This document shows positions 22,451-28,451 of a stretch of 31,495 nt of DNA, piece after piece. The stretch comes from a virus. The notes under the pieces are model-generated. The model worked only from the letters and a program-made list of their open reading frames with translations. It had not been told where the DNA came from and did no database searches. The DNA is taken from positions 1-31,495 of the IMG/VR virus record IMGVR_UViG_3300036834_000336. The stretch is one strand, 5' to 3'. The position numbers were made by a program, and so were the translations under genes. Every line of letters begins with the position of its first letter. Position 1 is the first letter of the stretch.

Positions 22451-22474
22451 CCTCTTGCGGTTTTTCGCAAGAGG
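22451..22474. promoter_or_regulatory. Perfect 9-bp hairpin in the divergent region
   Basis: CCTCTTGCG (22451-22459) and CGCAAGAGG (22466-22474) are exact inverted copies around the loop GTTTTT. It lies between the divergent portal gene and the 64-aa gene. No T-run follows the stem on either strand, so an intrinsic terminator is unlikely; an operator or a leader hairpin fits better. Confidence 0.6.
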
Positions 22475-22508
22475 GACTAGGTTATCGAGTATCGGACTGA
22501 TGGAGGAA
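22459..22508 (+). repeat. 50-bp leader repeat, copy 1
   Basis: Identical in 49 of 50 bases to 22794-22843. It covers the hairpin loop and right arm, a block starting GACTAGGTTATCGAG, and the ribosome binding site GGAGGAA. The ATG of the 64-aa gene begins exactly four bases after its end. Confidence 0.9.
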
Positions 22509-22511
22509 GTT

Positions 22512-22706
22512 ATGCCAAAGACGCTATTGACCCCCACTGACGAGCTACAAATCGTGCGCGCCTTGCAGGATGCGCCGGGCATCACGGCCGCCGAGATAGC
22601 CGACGAGCTAGGGCTGTGCCCAGCCGGCGTCGAAGCGTACGTAGTGGCGCTCGACGGCGGTAAACTCGGGATCAAGGTCCAGATCCTCTACGGCTTCCGT
22701 CGATAA
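22512..22706 (+). CDS. Small winged-helix/HTH-like protein, 64 aa
   Basis: ATG 22512 follows GGAGG with a five-base spacer. The product reads LTPTDELQIVRALQDAPG, then ITAAEIADELGLCPAGVEAYVVAL and DGGKLGIKVQILYG, which is helix, helix-turn-helix and a beta wing, as in a minimal winged-helix domain. It is the first gene of the plus-strand island and diverges from the portal operon, so a regulatory role for the divergent region is plausible. No dimerisation domain is present. Assigned by pattern only. Confidence 0.65.
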   Translation: MPKTLLTPTDELQIVRALQDAPGITAAEIADELGLCPAGVEAYVVALDGGKLGIKVQILYGFRR

Positions 22707-22721
22707 GGAGGAGATCGTCGA

Positions 22722-22835
22722 ATGACAAAGATCACACACTCCAACATGATCAGGTACGCCGGCTGTCAAAGAGTACCCCTGGCTGCTGCTCGTGGTTTTT
22801 CGCAAGAGGGACTAGGTTATCGAGTATCGAACTGA
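22722..22835 (+). pseudogene. Short ORF running into the repeat, probably truncated
   Basis: GGAGGAG at 22707-22713 stands nine bases before ATG 22722, a textbook start. The frame reads MTKITHSNMIRYAGCQRVPL and then passes into the second 50-bp repeat, ending at TGA 22833-22835. About one third of the peptide is therefore encoded by repeat DNA. The likely reading is a gene whose 3' part was lost when the repeat copy was formed, but a real 37-aa peptide cannot be excluded. Confidence 0.4.
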
Positions 22836-22843
22836 TGGAGGAA
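22794..22843 (+). repeat. 50-bp leader repeat, copy 2
   Basis: Second copy of the 50-bp leader, differing from copy 1 by one base (A for G). The left arm of the hairpin is missing because similarity begins inside it. The ATG of the 67-aa gene begins four bases after its end, the same offset as in copy 1. Confidence 0.9.
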
Positions 22844-22846
22844 ATG

Positions 22847-23050
22847 ATGGCCGCTCTTTTGTGCGCATGGTTGAGCATCGGATGTCCGGCCCCGCAAATG
22901 TTTTATAATCCCGTCTATCACACTGTGTACCGAGATCCCGCGACCCTTCCCTGCGATTATCCGCACCGGTCAGAGTTCACGGATGAGCAATGGATGGAAT
23001 TCGCGAAGCGATGCCGATCATTCGACCACGATAACCATCAGCACCAATGA
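22847..23050 (+). CDS. Small hypothetical protein, 67 aa, possibly exported
   Basis: Of two adjacent ATG codons the second (22847) is chosen: it keeps the same distance from GGAGG as the 64-aa gene behind repeat copy 1. The N-terminus MAALLCAWLSIGCPAPQMFY has a short hydrophobic stretch and a cysteine, too short for a certain signal peptide. The rest has Tyr/His-rich PVYHTVYRDPATLPCDYPHR and a charged end with several His. It overlaps the next gene by ATGA. Function unknown. Confidence 0.55.
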   Translation: MAALLCAWLSIGCPAPQMFYNPVYHTVYRDPATLPCDYPHRSEFTDEQWMEFAKRCRSFDHDNHQHQ

Positions 23051-23283
23051 AAGGAAAAGTCCACGTGATCAAGCTATCTCAGGACTACGGACGGCTATAC
23101 GCCCTGAGGGCGGATGCCGAGAGAGCGGTCGAGACGCGCCCAGACCTGTTCCCCCCGGGGCACTGCTACGGGATCGAGATCATCCCTAAGAACATCGGCG
23201 GGGCGGTCCAGTCGTTCGCCGCGATCTACGCGTGCGACGAGGAGGGGAACTTCCTGGGATACGTCGACCGGCCGGAGGACTAA
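23047..23283 (+). CDS. Small hypothetical protein, 78 aa
   Basis: ATG 23047 overlaps the upstream stop (ATGA). A GTG seven codons later has AAGGAAAA in front and is an alternative start. The product is alpha/beta: VIKLSQDYGRLYALRADAERAVETRPDLF, then a strand-rich GIEIIPKNIGGAVQSFAAIYACDEEGNFLGYVDRPED. It ends ten bases before the convergent minus-strand gene. No family recognised. Confidence 0.6.
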   Translation: MKGKVHVIKLSQDYGRLYALRADAERAVETRPDLFPPGHCYGIEIIPKNIGGAVQSFAAIYACDEEGNFLGYVDRPED

Positions 23284-23293
23284 AAGCTGGCCT

Positions 23294-23485
23294 TCACCTG
23301 TCGCGACGAGACGCGGGAGGAGGGAATCTGAGTACCTCGCGGGGGCCGGCGAAGAACGACACCCAGAAGGCAAGGGGAGCGTAGACCCAGGCGAGCAGCA
23401 GGGCCGCAGCTGGGTCGCCATTCCGGAGGTGGGCCGCGCGTGCCCTCTCCTCCCTGGCCACGGCCAGGTCGATCACCTGTCCCAT
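23294..23485 (-). CDS. Small single-span membrane protein, 63 aa
   Basis: ATG 23485 lies three bases after the stop of the 151-aa gene; no separate ribosome binding site is seen, so translational coupling is assumed. A helical N-terminus (VIDLAVAREERARAAHL) is followed by one membrane span, AAALLLAWVYAPLAFWVSFF, and a basic, proline-rich tail. It ends the minus-strand membrane cluster at the convergent point. Function unknown. Confidence 0.5.
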   Translation of the reverse strand: MGQVIDLAVAREERARAAHLRNGDPAAALLLAWVYAPLAFWVSFFAGPREVLRFPPPASRRDR

Positions 23486-23488
23486 GGG

Positions 23489-23944
23489 TCACCCATCGCC
23501 ATTGACCTTGTGCTCCAGGGCCACTATCCTCGCGTGGAGCGTCTCGTTCTCGCGCTCCAGGGATCGTATCCGCAGCGCGTCCGCCTGGTGCAGCAGCTCG
23601 CAGTCGGCGGCCCTGTCATTCGCCAACCTCAAGTCGCGCTGCGTCTGGGACAGCGAAGTCTGCATCTCGTTGAACATCGTCCACAAATTGACTCGATCCT
23701 TGTCTCCGTCCGCGATCCGATTGCGCAGCGCCTCAACCAGGGACTGCTGAGCGAGGCGGAAGTTGTGACGCTCCTCCGACTCGGCCTGGATCTCGGCGGC
23801 CGAGGAGGCGTCGCTCCGCCCCCGACGGTACTCTGCGTGCTTGAGTGCCCAGTTCGCCGCCAACGAGCACAGCGCCGCGAAGGCGGCGCCGAAGGCCACG
23901 TAGGCGGCATTAGAGAGCGTGAGCGCCTCATTAGGCCCCGACAT
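23489..23944 (-). CDS. Membrane-anchored coiled-coil protein, 151 aa
   Basis: One N-terminal membrane span (AAYVAFGAAFAALCSLAANW, residues 13-32) is followed by about 110 residues of charged helix with coiled-coil character (SAAEIQAESEERHNFRLAQQ, LRIRSLERENETLHARIVAL). Topology is that of inner-membrane spanins (Rz type), but no outer-membrane partner lipoprotein gene is visible and no cysteine pairing motif is diagnostic. It overlaps the upstream multi-span gene by 14 bases. Spanin, lysis regulator or exclusion protein are all possible. Confidence 0.6.
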   Translation of the reverse strand: MSGPNEALTLSNAAYVAFGAAFAALCSLAANWALKHAEYRRGRSDASSAAEIQAESEERHNFRLAQQSLVEALRNRIADGDKDRVNLWTMFNEMQTSLSQTQRDLRLANDRAADCELLHQADALRIRSLERENETLHARIVALEHKVNGDG

Positions 23945-24482
23945 GCCAGTGCCAGGCCATCGACCACCTGCTCCACGCCGACATCATTATCCTGATCTGC
24001 CACACGGCCCCGAAGAAGTAGAACGACAGGGTGCCCAGCGCCCCGCCGGTCTCCACGAGACCACGCGCGAACATCACCGACCAGATCCAGGCCGACACGA
24101 GTGCGCCCAGCCAGCGCAGGGGCGAGCACCACCGATTTCCGAGATAGAACAGAACCAGGCCGGACAGAGTAGCCATCGAGGACAGCCACCACGGCACGGC
24201 TAGCACGTAGTGGGGGATCTCCCAGTACAGGCCCTCGGTCGTCGTCATGTTCAGCACTACCTGGGCCGACAGGGTATAAATGATCGCAAACCACAACTCC
24301 GAGAGGCCATAGATCATCTCCACCTCTACCCCGCCATTGGGGCGATCGAGAAACCTCAAGACAACATCGTTCAGCATGAGCCTCGGGCGCCAGCGGGCGA
24401 GGAACAGGGTGCCGTATGCCAGCCCCATGAGCAGTCCCGACGCCGACAGCGCCAGGACGGTGATAAGATCTCCATTACTCAA
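23931..24482 (-). CDS. Multi-span membrane protein, 183 aa, unknown
   Basis: A TTG at 24482 is taken as start because GGAG stands nine bases upstream and the first membrane span begins at once (LITVLALSASGLLMGLAYGT). Four further spans follow: around 62-80 (ELWFAIIYTLSAQVVLNM), 92-116 (YVLAVPWWLSSMATLSGLVL), 124-142 (LGALVSAWIWSVMFARGL) and 147-165. Tryptophan is frequent. The next ATG is 18 codons in and would cut the first span. No transporter or enzyme motif is seen. Confidence 0.65.
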   Translation of the reverse strand: MSNGDLITVLALSASGLLMGLAYGTLFLARWRPRLMLNDVVLRFLDRPNGGVEVEMIYGLSELWFAIIYTLSAQVVLNMTTTEGLYWEIPHYVLAVPWWLSSMATLSGLVLFYLGNRWCSPLRWLGALVSAWIWSVMFARGLVETGGALGTLSFYFFGAVWQIRIMMSAWSRWSMAWHWHVGA

Positions 24483-24485
24483 TAC

Positions 24486-24962
24486 TCACGGCTCCCGGCA
24501 CCGTCGCCAAGTCGCCAAAAAGTGGAGAACTAAGAGCGCCGAGAACGCGACCTGATCGCCGCTTATGTGCGCCCAGCCTATGGGCGATCCGTCCGGGTAA
24601 GTTCTCGTCCCGTCGAGGTATGCGCCGTCGTACGTCGCGACCAAGCCGCCAGCGGCCATCGCCGCGGTAAAGATATTCTGAGGAATGAAGAAAATTAACA
24701 TTCGCGCCCAGCCTAGCCGAAACATCGTTCCGATGACTGCCAAGACTGCCGATGCCACCATCGCCGACGCCACCATGTCGGGATGCTGCATGATTCTGAA
24801 AACTTCGATCACTGCCCTCAGGGCAGTCGCGTTGCCAGCGCGGTGGCCCCACAGGATCAAACTTGCCTGATAGACGTGCATCAGCGAGATGACGACGATC
24901 ACCGAGGACGCGAGCCTAGACGGTGGCGGCGCCCCGACTGCGCCGTCTGCCACCTCACTCAC
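24486..24962 (-). CDS. Multi-span membrane protein, 158 aa, unknown
   Basis: Starts at GTG 24962, overlapping the stop of the exported 122-aa gene (GTGA); the open frame extends further upstream but only as a shadow of that gene. About four membrane spans are visible: residues 20-38 (SVIVVISLMHVYQASLILW), 64-83 (VASAMVASAVLAVIGTMF), 87-110 (ARMLIFFIPQNIFTAAMAAG) and 135-151. It resembles the neighbouring 183-aa membrane protein in style, not in clear sequence. Function unknown. Confidence 0.65.
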   Translation of the reverse strand: MSEVADGAVGAPPPSRLASSVIVVISLMHVYQASLILWGHRAGNATALRAVIEVFRIMQHPDMVASAMVASAVLAVIGTMFRLGWARMLIFFIPQNIFTAAMAAGGLVATYDGAYLDGTRTYPDGSPIGWAHISGDQVAFSALLVLHFLATWRRCREP

Positions 24963-25327
24963 CCCTCGGACGGGAGGACGAAGCACCGCACCCACGGCAC
25001 CTTGATCTCGTGGTCGAAGCGGTACCCGACGCAGACCACGGGCCGACCAGTCGGGTTGCGGGTGTACTGGAGCAGCGCGTCGCGCGGGACGGGGATCCAC
25101 TCGCCTCGGATCCTCACCTCGTAGTCGTAGTCAGGCAGCTGGCTGGCGCGATAGTCGGCGTCGCCGATCGCGCCGCAGTCGTGGTGGGCCCCGCAGCACC
25201 CGACCGCGTGGCCACCCAGGGAGTTGTACCACTCCGCATCAGGTTCGCCCGGCTCGTGGGCGTGGGCACGGGACGCCCACGAGAGGAGGAGAACCATCGA
25301 AAGCAGGAGGCGATCGGACTTACTCAT
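24959..25327 (-). CDS. Exported cysteine-containing protein, 122 aa
   Basis: ATG 25327 has AGGA just upstream. MSKSDRLLLSMVLLLSWASR followed by AHA is a clear signal peptide with cleavage before HEPGEPDAEWYNSL. The mature domain has GGHAVGCCGAHHDCGAIGDADYR, an ASQLPDYDYEVRIRGEWIPVP segment and PTGRPVVCVGY with a late cysteine. Small exported proteins with this [WY]Y.SL...CC...DC pattern are common in Rhizobiales and their phages as I recall them; role unknown. It is coupled to the downstream membrane gene by GTGA. Confidence 0.75.
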   Translation of the reverse strand: MSKSDRLLLSMVLLLSWASRAHAHEPGEPDAEWYNSLGGHAVGCCGAHHDCGAIGDADYRASQLPDYDYEVRIRGEWIPVPRDALLQYTRNPTGRPVVCVGYRFDHEIKVPWVRCFVLPSEG

Positions 25328-25336
25328 TCCAGTATC

Positions 25337-25528
25337 CTACCGCACAATGATCTTAATCCCACGAGGCCCGAAGGTCCGCGTCTTCATCTCGCCGCCGACA
25401 AAGATACTGCACTCACCGGTGGCCTCATCGGCGGTGATGATGTCGCCGGGTACGTCGGTGTAATAATCGGTGCGCACGATTTTCCATTTTCTCTTATCTT
25501 CGCTGCTGTGCCAGGATTCGAGCTTCAT
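25337..25528 (-). CDS. Small hypothetical protein, 63 aa
   Basis: ATG 25528 (MKLESWHSSEDKRKWKIV begins the product) is chosen over a TTG five codons upstream. The sequence predicts a small beta fold: WKIVRTDYYTDVPGDIITADEATGECSIFVGG, ending in a basic strand GPRGIKIIVR. It follows the structured element at 25568-25645 and ends just before the exported 122-aa gene. Function unknown. Confidence 0.55.
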   Translation of the reverse strand: MKLESWHSSEDKRKWKIVRTDYYTDVPGDIITADEATGECSIFVGGEMKTRTFGPRGIKIIVR

Positions 25529-25567
25529 CGCCTCAGTTTCCAATTTTCGACGGCGGAGGTCGCACGC

Positions 25568-25645
25568 GCGGTGAGGGAGCCTTGCCGCTAGTAGCGTAGC
25601 GGGAACCTCCGCTCACCGCACCCTGCGAGCGCGCGCAGGGTGCGG
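25568..25645. other. Tandem hairpin element in the 25529-25648 gap
   Basis: Arms of 12 bases, CCGCACCCTGCG (25616-25627) and CGCAGGGTGCGG (25634-25645), pair exactly around a six-base loop. Beside it an imperfect hairpin is closed by GCGGTGAG (25568-25575) and CTCACCGC (25612-25619), continues with GGAG/CTCC, and ends in CCGCTA/TAGCGG (25585-25590, 25597-25602). The two structures share bases 25616-25619, so full pairing of one partly excludes the other. No T-run follows. A regulatory RNA leader, processing site or a REP-like mobile palindrome are possible. Confidence 0.7.
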
Positions 25646-25648
25646 GCA

Positions 25649-26068
25649 CTACCTCCCGGCGAGGAGCCTCCGGGCGACGGTCTCGCGGTCCTCGTATCCC
25701 TCGGCGTAGAACCACGCCGGGCGGGCGACGCGGTCGTGCGGGACGCGCAGCGGGCTCGCCGACCGGGCCGCCGGATCAGATCGCTCCACGTCCAGGAGTC
25801 GCCTGGACCTAATCCGGGTCATCCCGAGGAAGCTGAGCTGTTGGGTCACCGCCGATATCGTGCGGCCGAGGTGGCGGGCTGCCTCGATCCTCTCCTCCCC
25901 GCCGCCCGGGTGGAGGCGGAGGTAGTCGTTCTCCTCGTGGCTCCACGGGCGCTTCCCGTTCCGGCCGCGGCGGTTGCGCACCTCGCGGGCGTCGTCGGGC
26001 TCGACGCTCCGCTCCGGCCTCCACCACTCAGCCGCACCTGGCGCCGCGCCGATCTTATGATCCACCAT
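25649..26068 (-). CDS. Myb/SANT-like DNA-binding protein, 139 aa
   Basis: ATG 26068 has GGAG ten bases upstream and is preferred; a TTG at 26110 is the longer choice. Residues about 38-85 (GKRPWSHEENDYLRLHPGGG, then EERIEAARHLGRTISAVTQQLSFLG) follow the pattern W-[ST]-xEEx-xL...G.....A..LGRT..AV, a SANT/Myb-like helix-turn-helix also used by some phage terminase partners. The C-terminus is basic. It directly follows the large terminase, so a role in packaging or in regulation is plausible. Confidence 0.7.
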   Translation of the reverse strand: MVDHKIGAAPGAAEWWRPERSVEPDDAREVRNRRGRNGKRPWSHEENDYLRLHPGGGEERIEAARHLGRTISAVTQQLSFLGMTRIRSRRLLDVERSDPAARSASPLRVPHDRVARPAWFYAEGYEDRETVARRLLAGR

Positions 26069-26120
26069 CGTTCTGGGTCTCCACACCTTCGTCGTTAGAT
26101 CCGCATCCAACCAACGAAAC

Positions 26121-27878
26121 TTACCGGGCGCGGGCGAAGCGATTCCTGGACGGCGCGGCGAGCGGAGCGGCCCGGCCCCCCTGTATGACTCTCCTGAGCG
26201 CGGCCGGGGGCAGGATCAGGGCACCCGGCTCGGGATCGGCAAAGGCGATCATCACGGCGTCGGCGAGGTTCGGGGATCGGTTGCCGGCCGGCGTCTTGTC
26301 CACGAATATCTTCCCGGCCCCGTTCCTGTCCCACGTCGGCTGGGACAGCTCGGACGCCAGCTGGCTCCTCATGCTGGCAGGGATGGAGGAGCTGATCGAC
26401 ACGACGTCGCCCGGCGACGCGGCGATCCCCTCGGCGACGTGACGGTACGTGGCCAGGAAGCGATTCCTCAGCGACCACCACGCCTGGGCCTTCCGGTTGA
26501 GGAACATGTCCTTGTTCTTGCGACCGGCGACGTCCTGGCGCTCCGGTCCCAGCACCGCGGCCGAGCCGCGGAACGGGAGGACGCCCACCCTGCGGCGGGA
26601 CGTCTCCTGCTCCTGGATCGCCCTGGCGTCTCCCCTGACCCCCGCCCCGAGGCCGTCGGCGTCGTAGCGCAGATCACCCAGCTCCCACTCGGAGCACAGC
26701 GCCAGCGCGCGCTGGACCGTGGCGTATATGTCCCCGCCCAGCCCCGACCACTCCTCGACGTGCTCCATGAGCACGCCCTTGACGGCGACGAACGCGTTGC
26801 GATCCACGCCCTCGTCGGCAACGTCGAGGCCGCCGCGGGCGGAGCCGCTGGCGCAGGCACCGGGGGCGAACCTGAGGTGGGCGTCGAGGGCCGCGCCGAC
26901 CCAGGACGCCGGGATGAGCACGCCCTCGACGCTGGCCGCGTAGTCGCGGTCGATCTCCTGGGCAACGATCGCCGGGCTGTGAGCCTCGGCCAGCTTCTTC
27001 TGGTACCAGGCGTCGCTCTTGCGGGGGTCGTCGTGCCAGTCGAAGACGAAGACCTCGATCTTGCCGGAGTGCCGGTTCTGCTCGAACGGATTGCCCAGTC
27101 CGTGGACGGACGAGACGTCGTGGCGGCAGTTGGTGGTGTCGATCAGCGACGCCTCGGCGACCAGGGGCCTCTCCAGGTGGGCCGCCTCGTCCACGAAGTA
27201 CAGCGAGGTCCTGTTCCCCCTCCCGATGTTGTCGCCGCCCTCGCCGACCATCAGAGACCCGGTGTCCGGGAACATCAGCCGCATGTGGAAGGAGTTCCTG
27301 CTCTCGCTCCACGTCCCCCGGAACTCCTGAGGCAGCGCCCTCATGAATATCCGGGCCTTCTCGAAGATGGACTTGGGATCGCCGATCTTGTCGACGTACT
27401 CCTCCAGGCGCGAGCCGAACCCGCACACCACGCCCTCGTGGAACAGGCAGAGGGTGGCCGACAGGCTGACGGCGAGCCACGTCACGCCGCAGTCCCTGCT
27501 CTTCTCGGACAGGGCGCGCTCGCGGCTGCGCCACTTGCGCAGCGCGTACTCGCACCAGTCCACCTGGCGGGGAAACGGCACGAACGGGATCCTGGCCGGG
27601 AGCCCGACCTCGGGGTTGCGGGGGTCGAAGGTGACGCCCCAGTCGGCGATGAAGTCCACCGGGTGGTCCCGGTAGTGGTACCTGAGGTACGGCAGGAGGC
27701 GGGAGTCCGACCTCAGCCTCTCCAGCCTGCCCTGGCGCTCCTCCTCGATCGCGGGGTAGTCGGGGTGCTTCCAGTCGACCTCAGTCGGCTCGCCTCGGAC
27801 GTAGTAGATCGGGTCGTACGACTCCCAGAAGTCGTCGGTCTCCCTGGTCCTCCGGCGCACCTCCTCGACCAGGGCCAA
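26121..27878 (-). CDS. terL: Terminase large subunit
   Basis: ATPase domain: SEKSRDCGVTWLAVSLSATL holds the Walker A-equivalent (SRDCGVTW, without the standard GKS), and TSLYFVDEAAHLER is Walker B with D-E. The C-terminal nuclease domain starts at GGLDVADEGVDRNAFV with the first metal-binding Asp; LRYDADGLGAG and SPNLADAVMIAFA supply the others. It cuts and pumps DNA into the prohead through the portal. The reading frame is open to 27965, but the first 30 codons lie in well-conserved small-terminase coding DNA; TTG 27878, with AGGA about eight bases upstream, is chosen, giving 585 residues. Start remains uncertain. Confidence 0.9.
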   Translation of the reverse strand: MALVEEVRRRTRETDDFWESYDPIYYVRGEPTEVDWKHPDYPAIEEERQGRLERLRSDSRLLPYLRYHYRDHPVDFIADWGVTFDPRNPEVGLPARIPFVPFPRQVDWCEYALRKWRSRERALSEKSRDCGVTWLAVSLSATLCLFHEGVVCGFGSRLEEYVDKIGDPKSIFEKARIFMRALPQEFRGTWSESRNSFHMRLMFPDTGSLMVGEGGDNIGRGNRTSLYFVDEAAHLERPLVAEASLIDTTNCRHDVSSVHGLGNPFEQNRHSGKIEVFVFDWHDDPRKSDAWYQKKLAEAHSPAIVAQEIDRDYAASVEGVLIPASWVGAALDAHLRFAPGACASGSARGGLDVADEGVDRNAFVAVKGVLMEHVEEWSGLGGDIYATVQRALALCSEWELGDLRYDADGLGAGVRGDARAIQEQETSRRRVGVLPFRGSAAVLGPERQDVAGRKNKDMFLNRKAQAWWSLRNRFLATYRHVAEGIAASPGDVVSISSSIPASMRSQLASELSQPTWDRNGAGKIFVDKTPAGNRSPNLADAVMIAFADPEPGALILPPAALRRVIQGGRAAPLAAPSRNRFARAR

Positions 27879-28425
27879 CGTGCGGTCCTGCTCCGTCCTC
27901 GACGACTTGGAAATCGCCGTCAATGACGATCCCGCGACGCGCAAGTTCATCCGCGATCTGCTCATCCGTCAACTGCTTGGGGTCAGTGGTGATCTCGATC
28001 CGCTCGCGCCACATCTCGGGCTGGCGGTGGCTCAGCCAGTAGGCGCCGGCGGCCTGGTTGGGGGGATAGTGCTTGATCACCGGGACCTGGGTCACGATGC
28101 CATCGGAGACGAAGACCTTCGTCTCGGGGTGGGAGTACCCGAGGGCATTCTTGTACACGCTCCTGGCCACGTTGGCGTCGGCGTCGTGCTTTCCCTCACT
28201 CAGAGCCTTTAGAAATTCTGGATGGTGCTTCTTCCAGGAGTAGAACGTCGCGATGGTGGTGTCGAAGAACCCGATCATCTGCTCGTCGGTGGCCCCGAGG
28301 AGCGCGTAGTTGTACGCGCGCTGGGCGTACTCCGGGCGGTAGCTGGACGGGCGTCCCTGGGGAACGGGTGCCCGTCGCACCATCCTGCTGGACCTGGGAC
28401 CGCGGTAGTCGGGCTCGTCCTTCAC
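27781..28425 (-). CDS. terS: Terminase small subunit
   Basis: The 214-residue product begins with a basic segment and then YNYALLGATDEQMIGFFDTT, IATFYSWKKHHPEFLKALSEGK and DADANVARSVYKNALGYSHPETKVF, the standard order of a small terminase: helix-turn-helix, WK..HPEF..AL..GK and ANVA.SLY..A.GY. It recognises the phage DNA and loads the large subunit. Residues up to about 180 (DEQIADELARRGIVIDGDFQVVEDG) look authentic; the last 35 residues overlap the large subunit gene, are Gly/Arg-rich and may be out of the conserved part. Confidence 0.9.
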   Translation of the reverse strand: MKDEPDYRGPRSSRMVRRAPVPQGRPSSYRPEYAQRAYNYALLGATDEQMIGFFDTTIATFYSWKKHHPEFLKALSEGKHDADANVARSVYKNALGYSHPETKVFVSDGIVTQVPVIKHYPPNQAAGAYWLSHRQPEMWRERIEITTDPKQLTDEQIADELARRGIVIDGDFQVVEDGAGPHVGPGRGGAPEDQGDRRLLGVVRPDLLRPRRAD

Positions 28426-28451
28426 GTCTATGACTCAACTCCAGGGGGGTT

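Noticed and set aside
22451-22474. Hairpin as an intrinsic terminator
   Set aside because: The T-run is in the loop, not after the stem, and the site lies between divergent genes.
23489-23944. Firm assignment as an Rz spanin
   Set aside because: Topology fits, but there is no partner lipoprotein and no endolysin nearby, so only a tentative note is given.
26439-27926. Plus-strand open frame of 495 codons
   Set aside because: Antisense to the large terminase; no recognisable domain.
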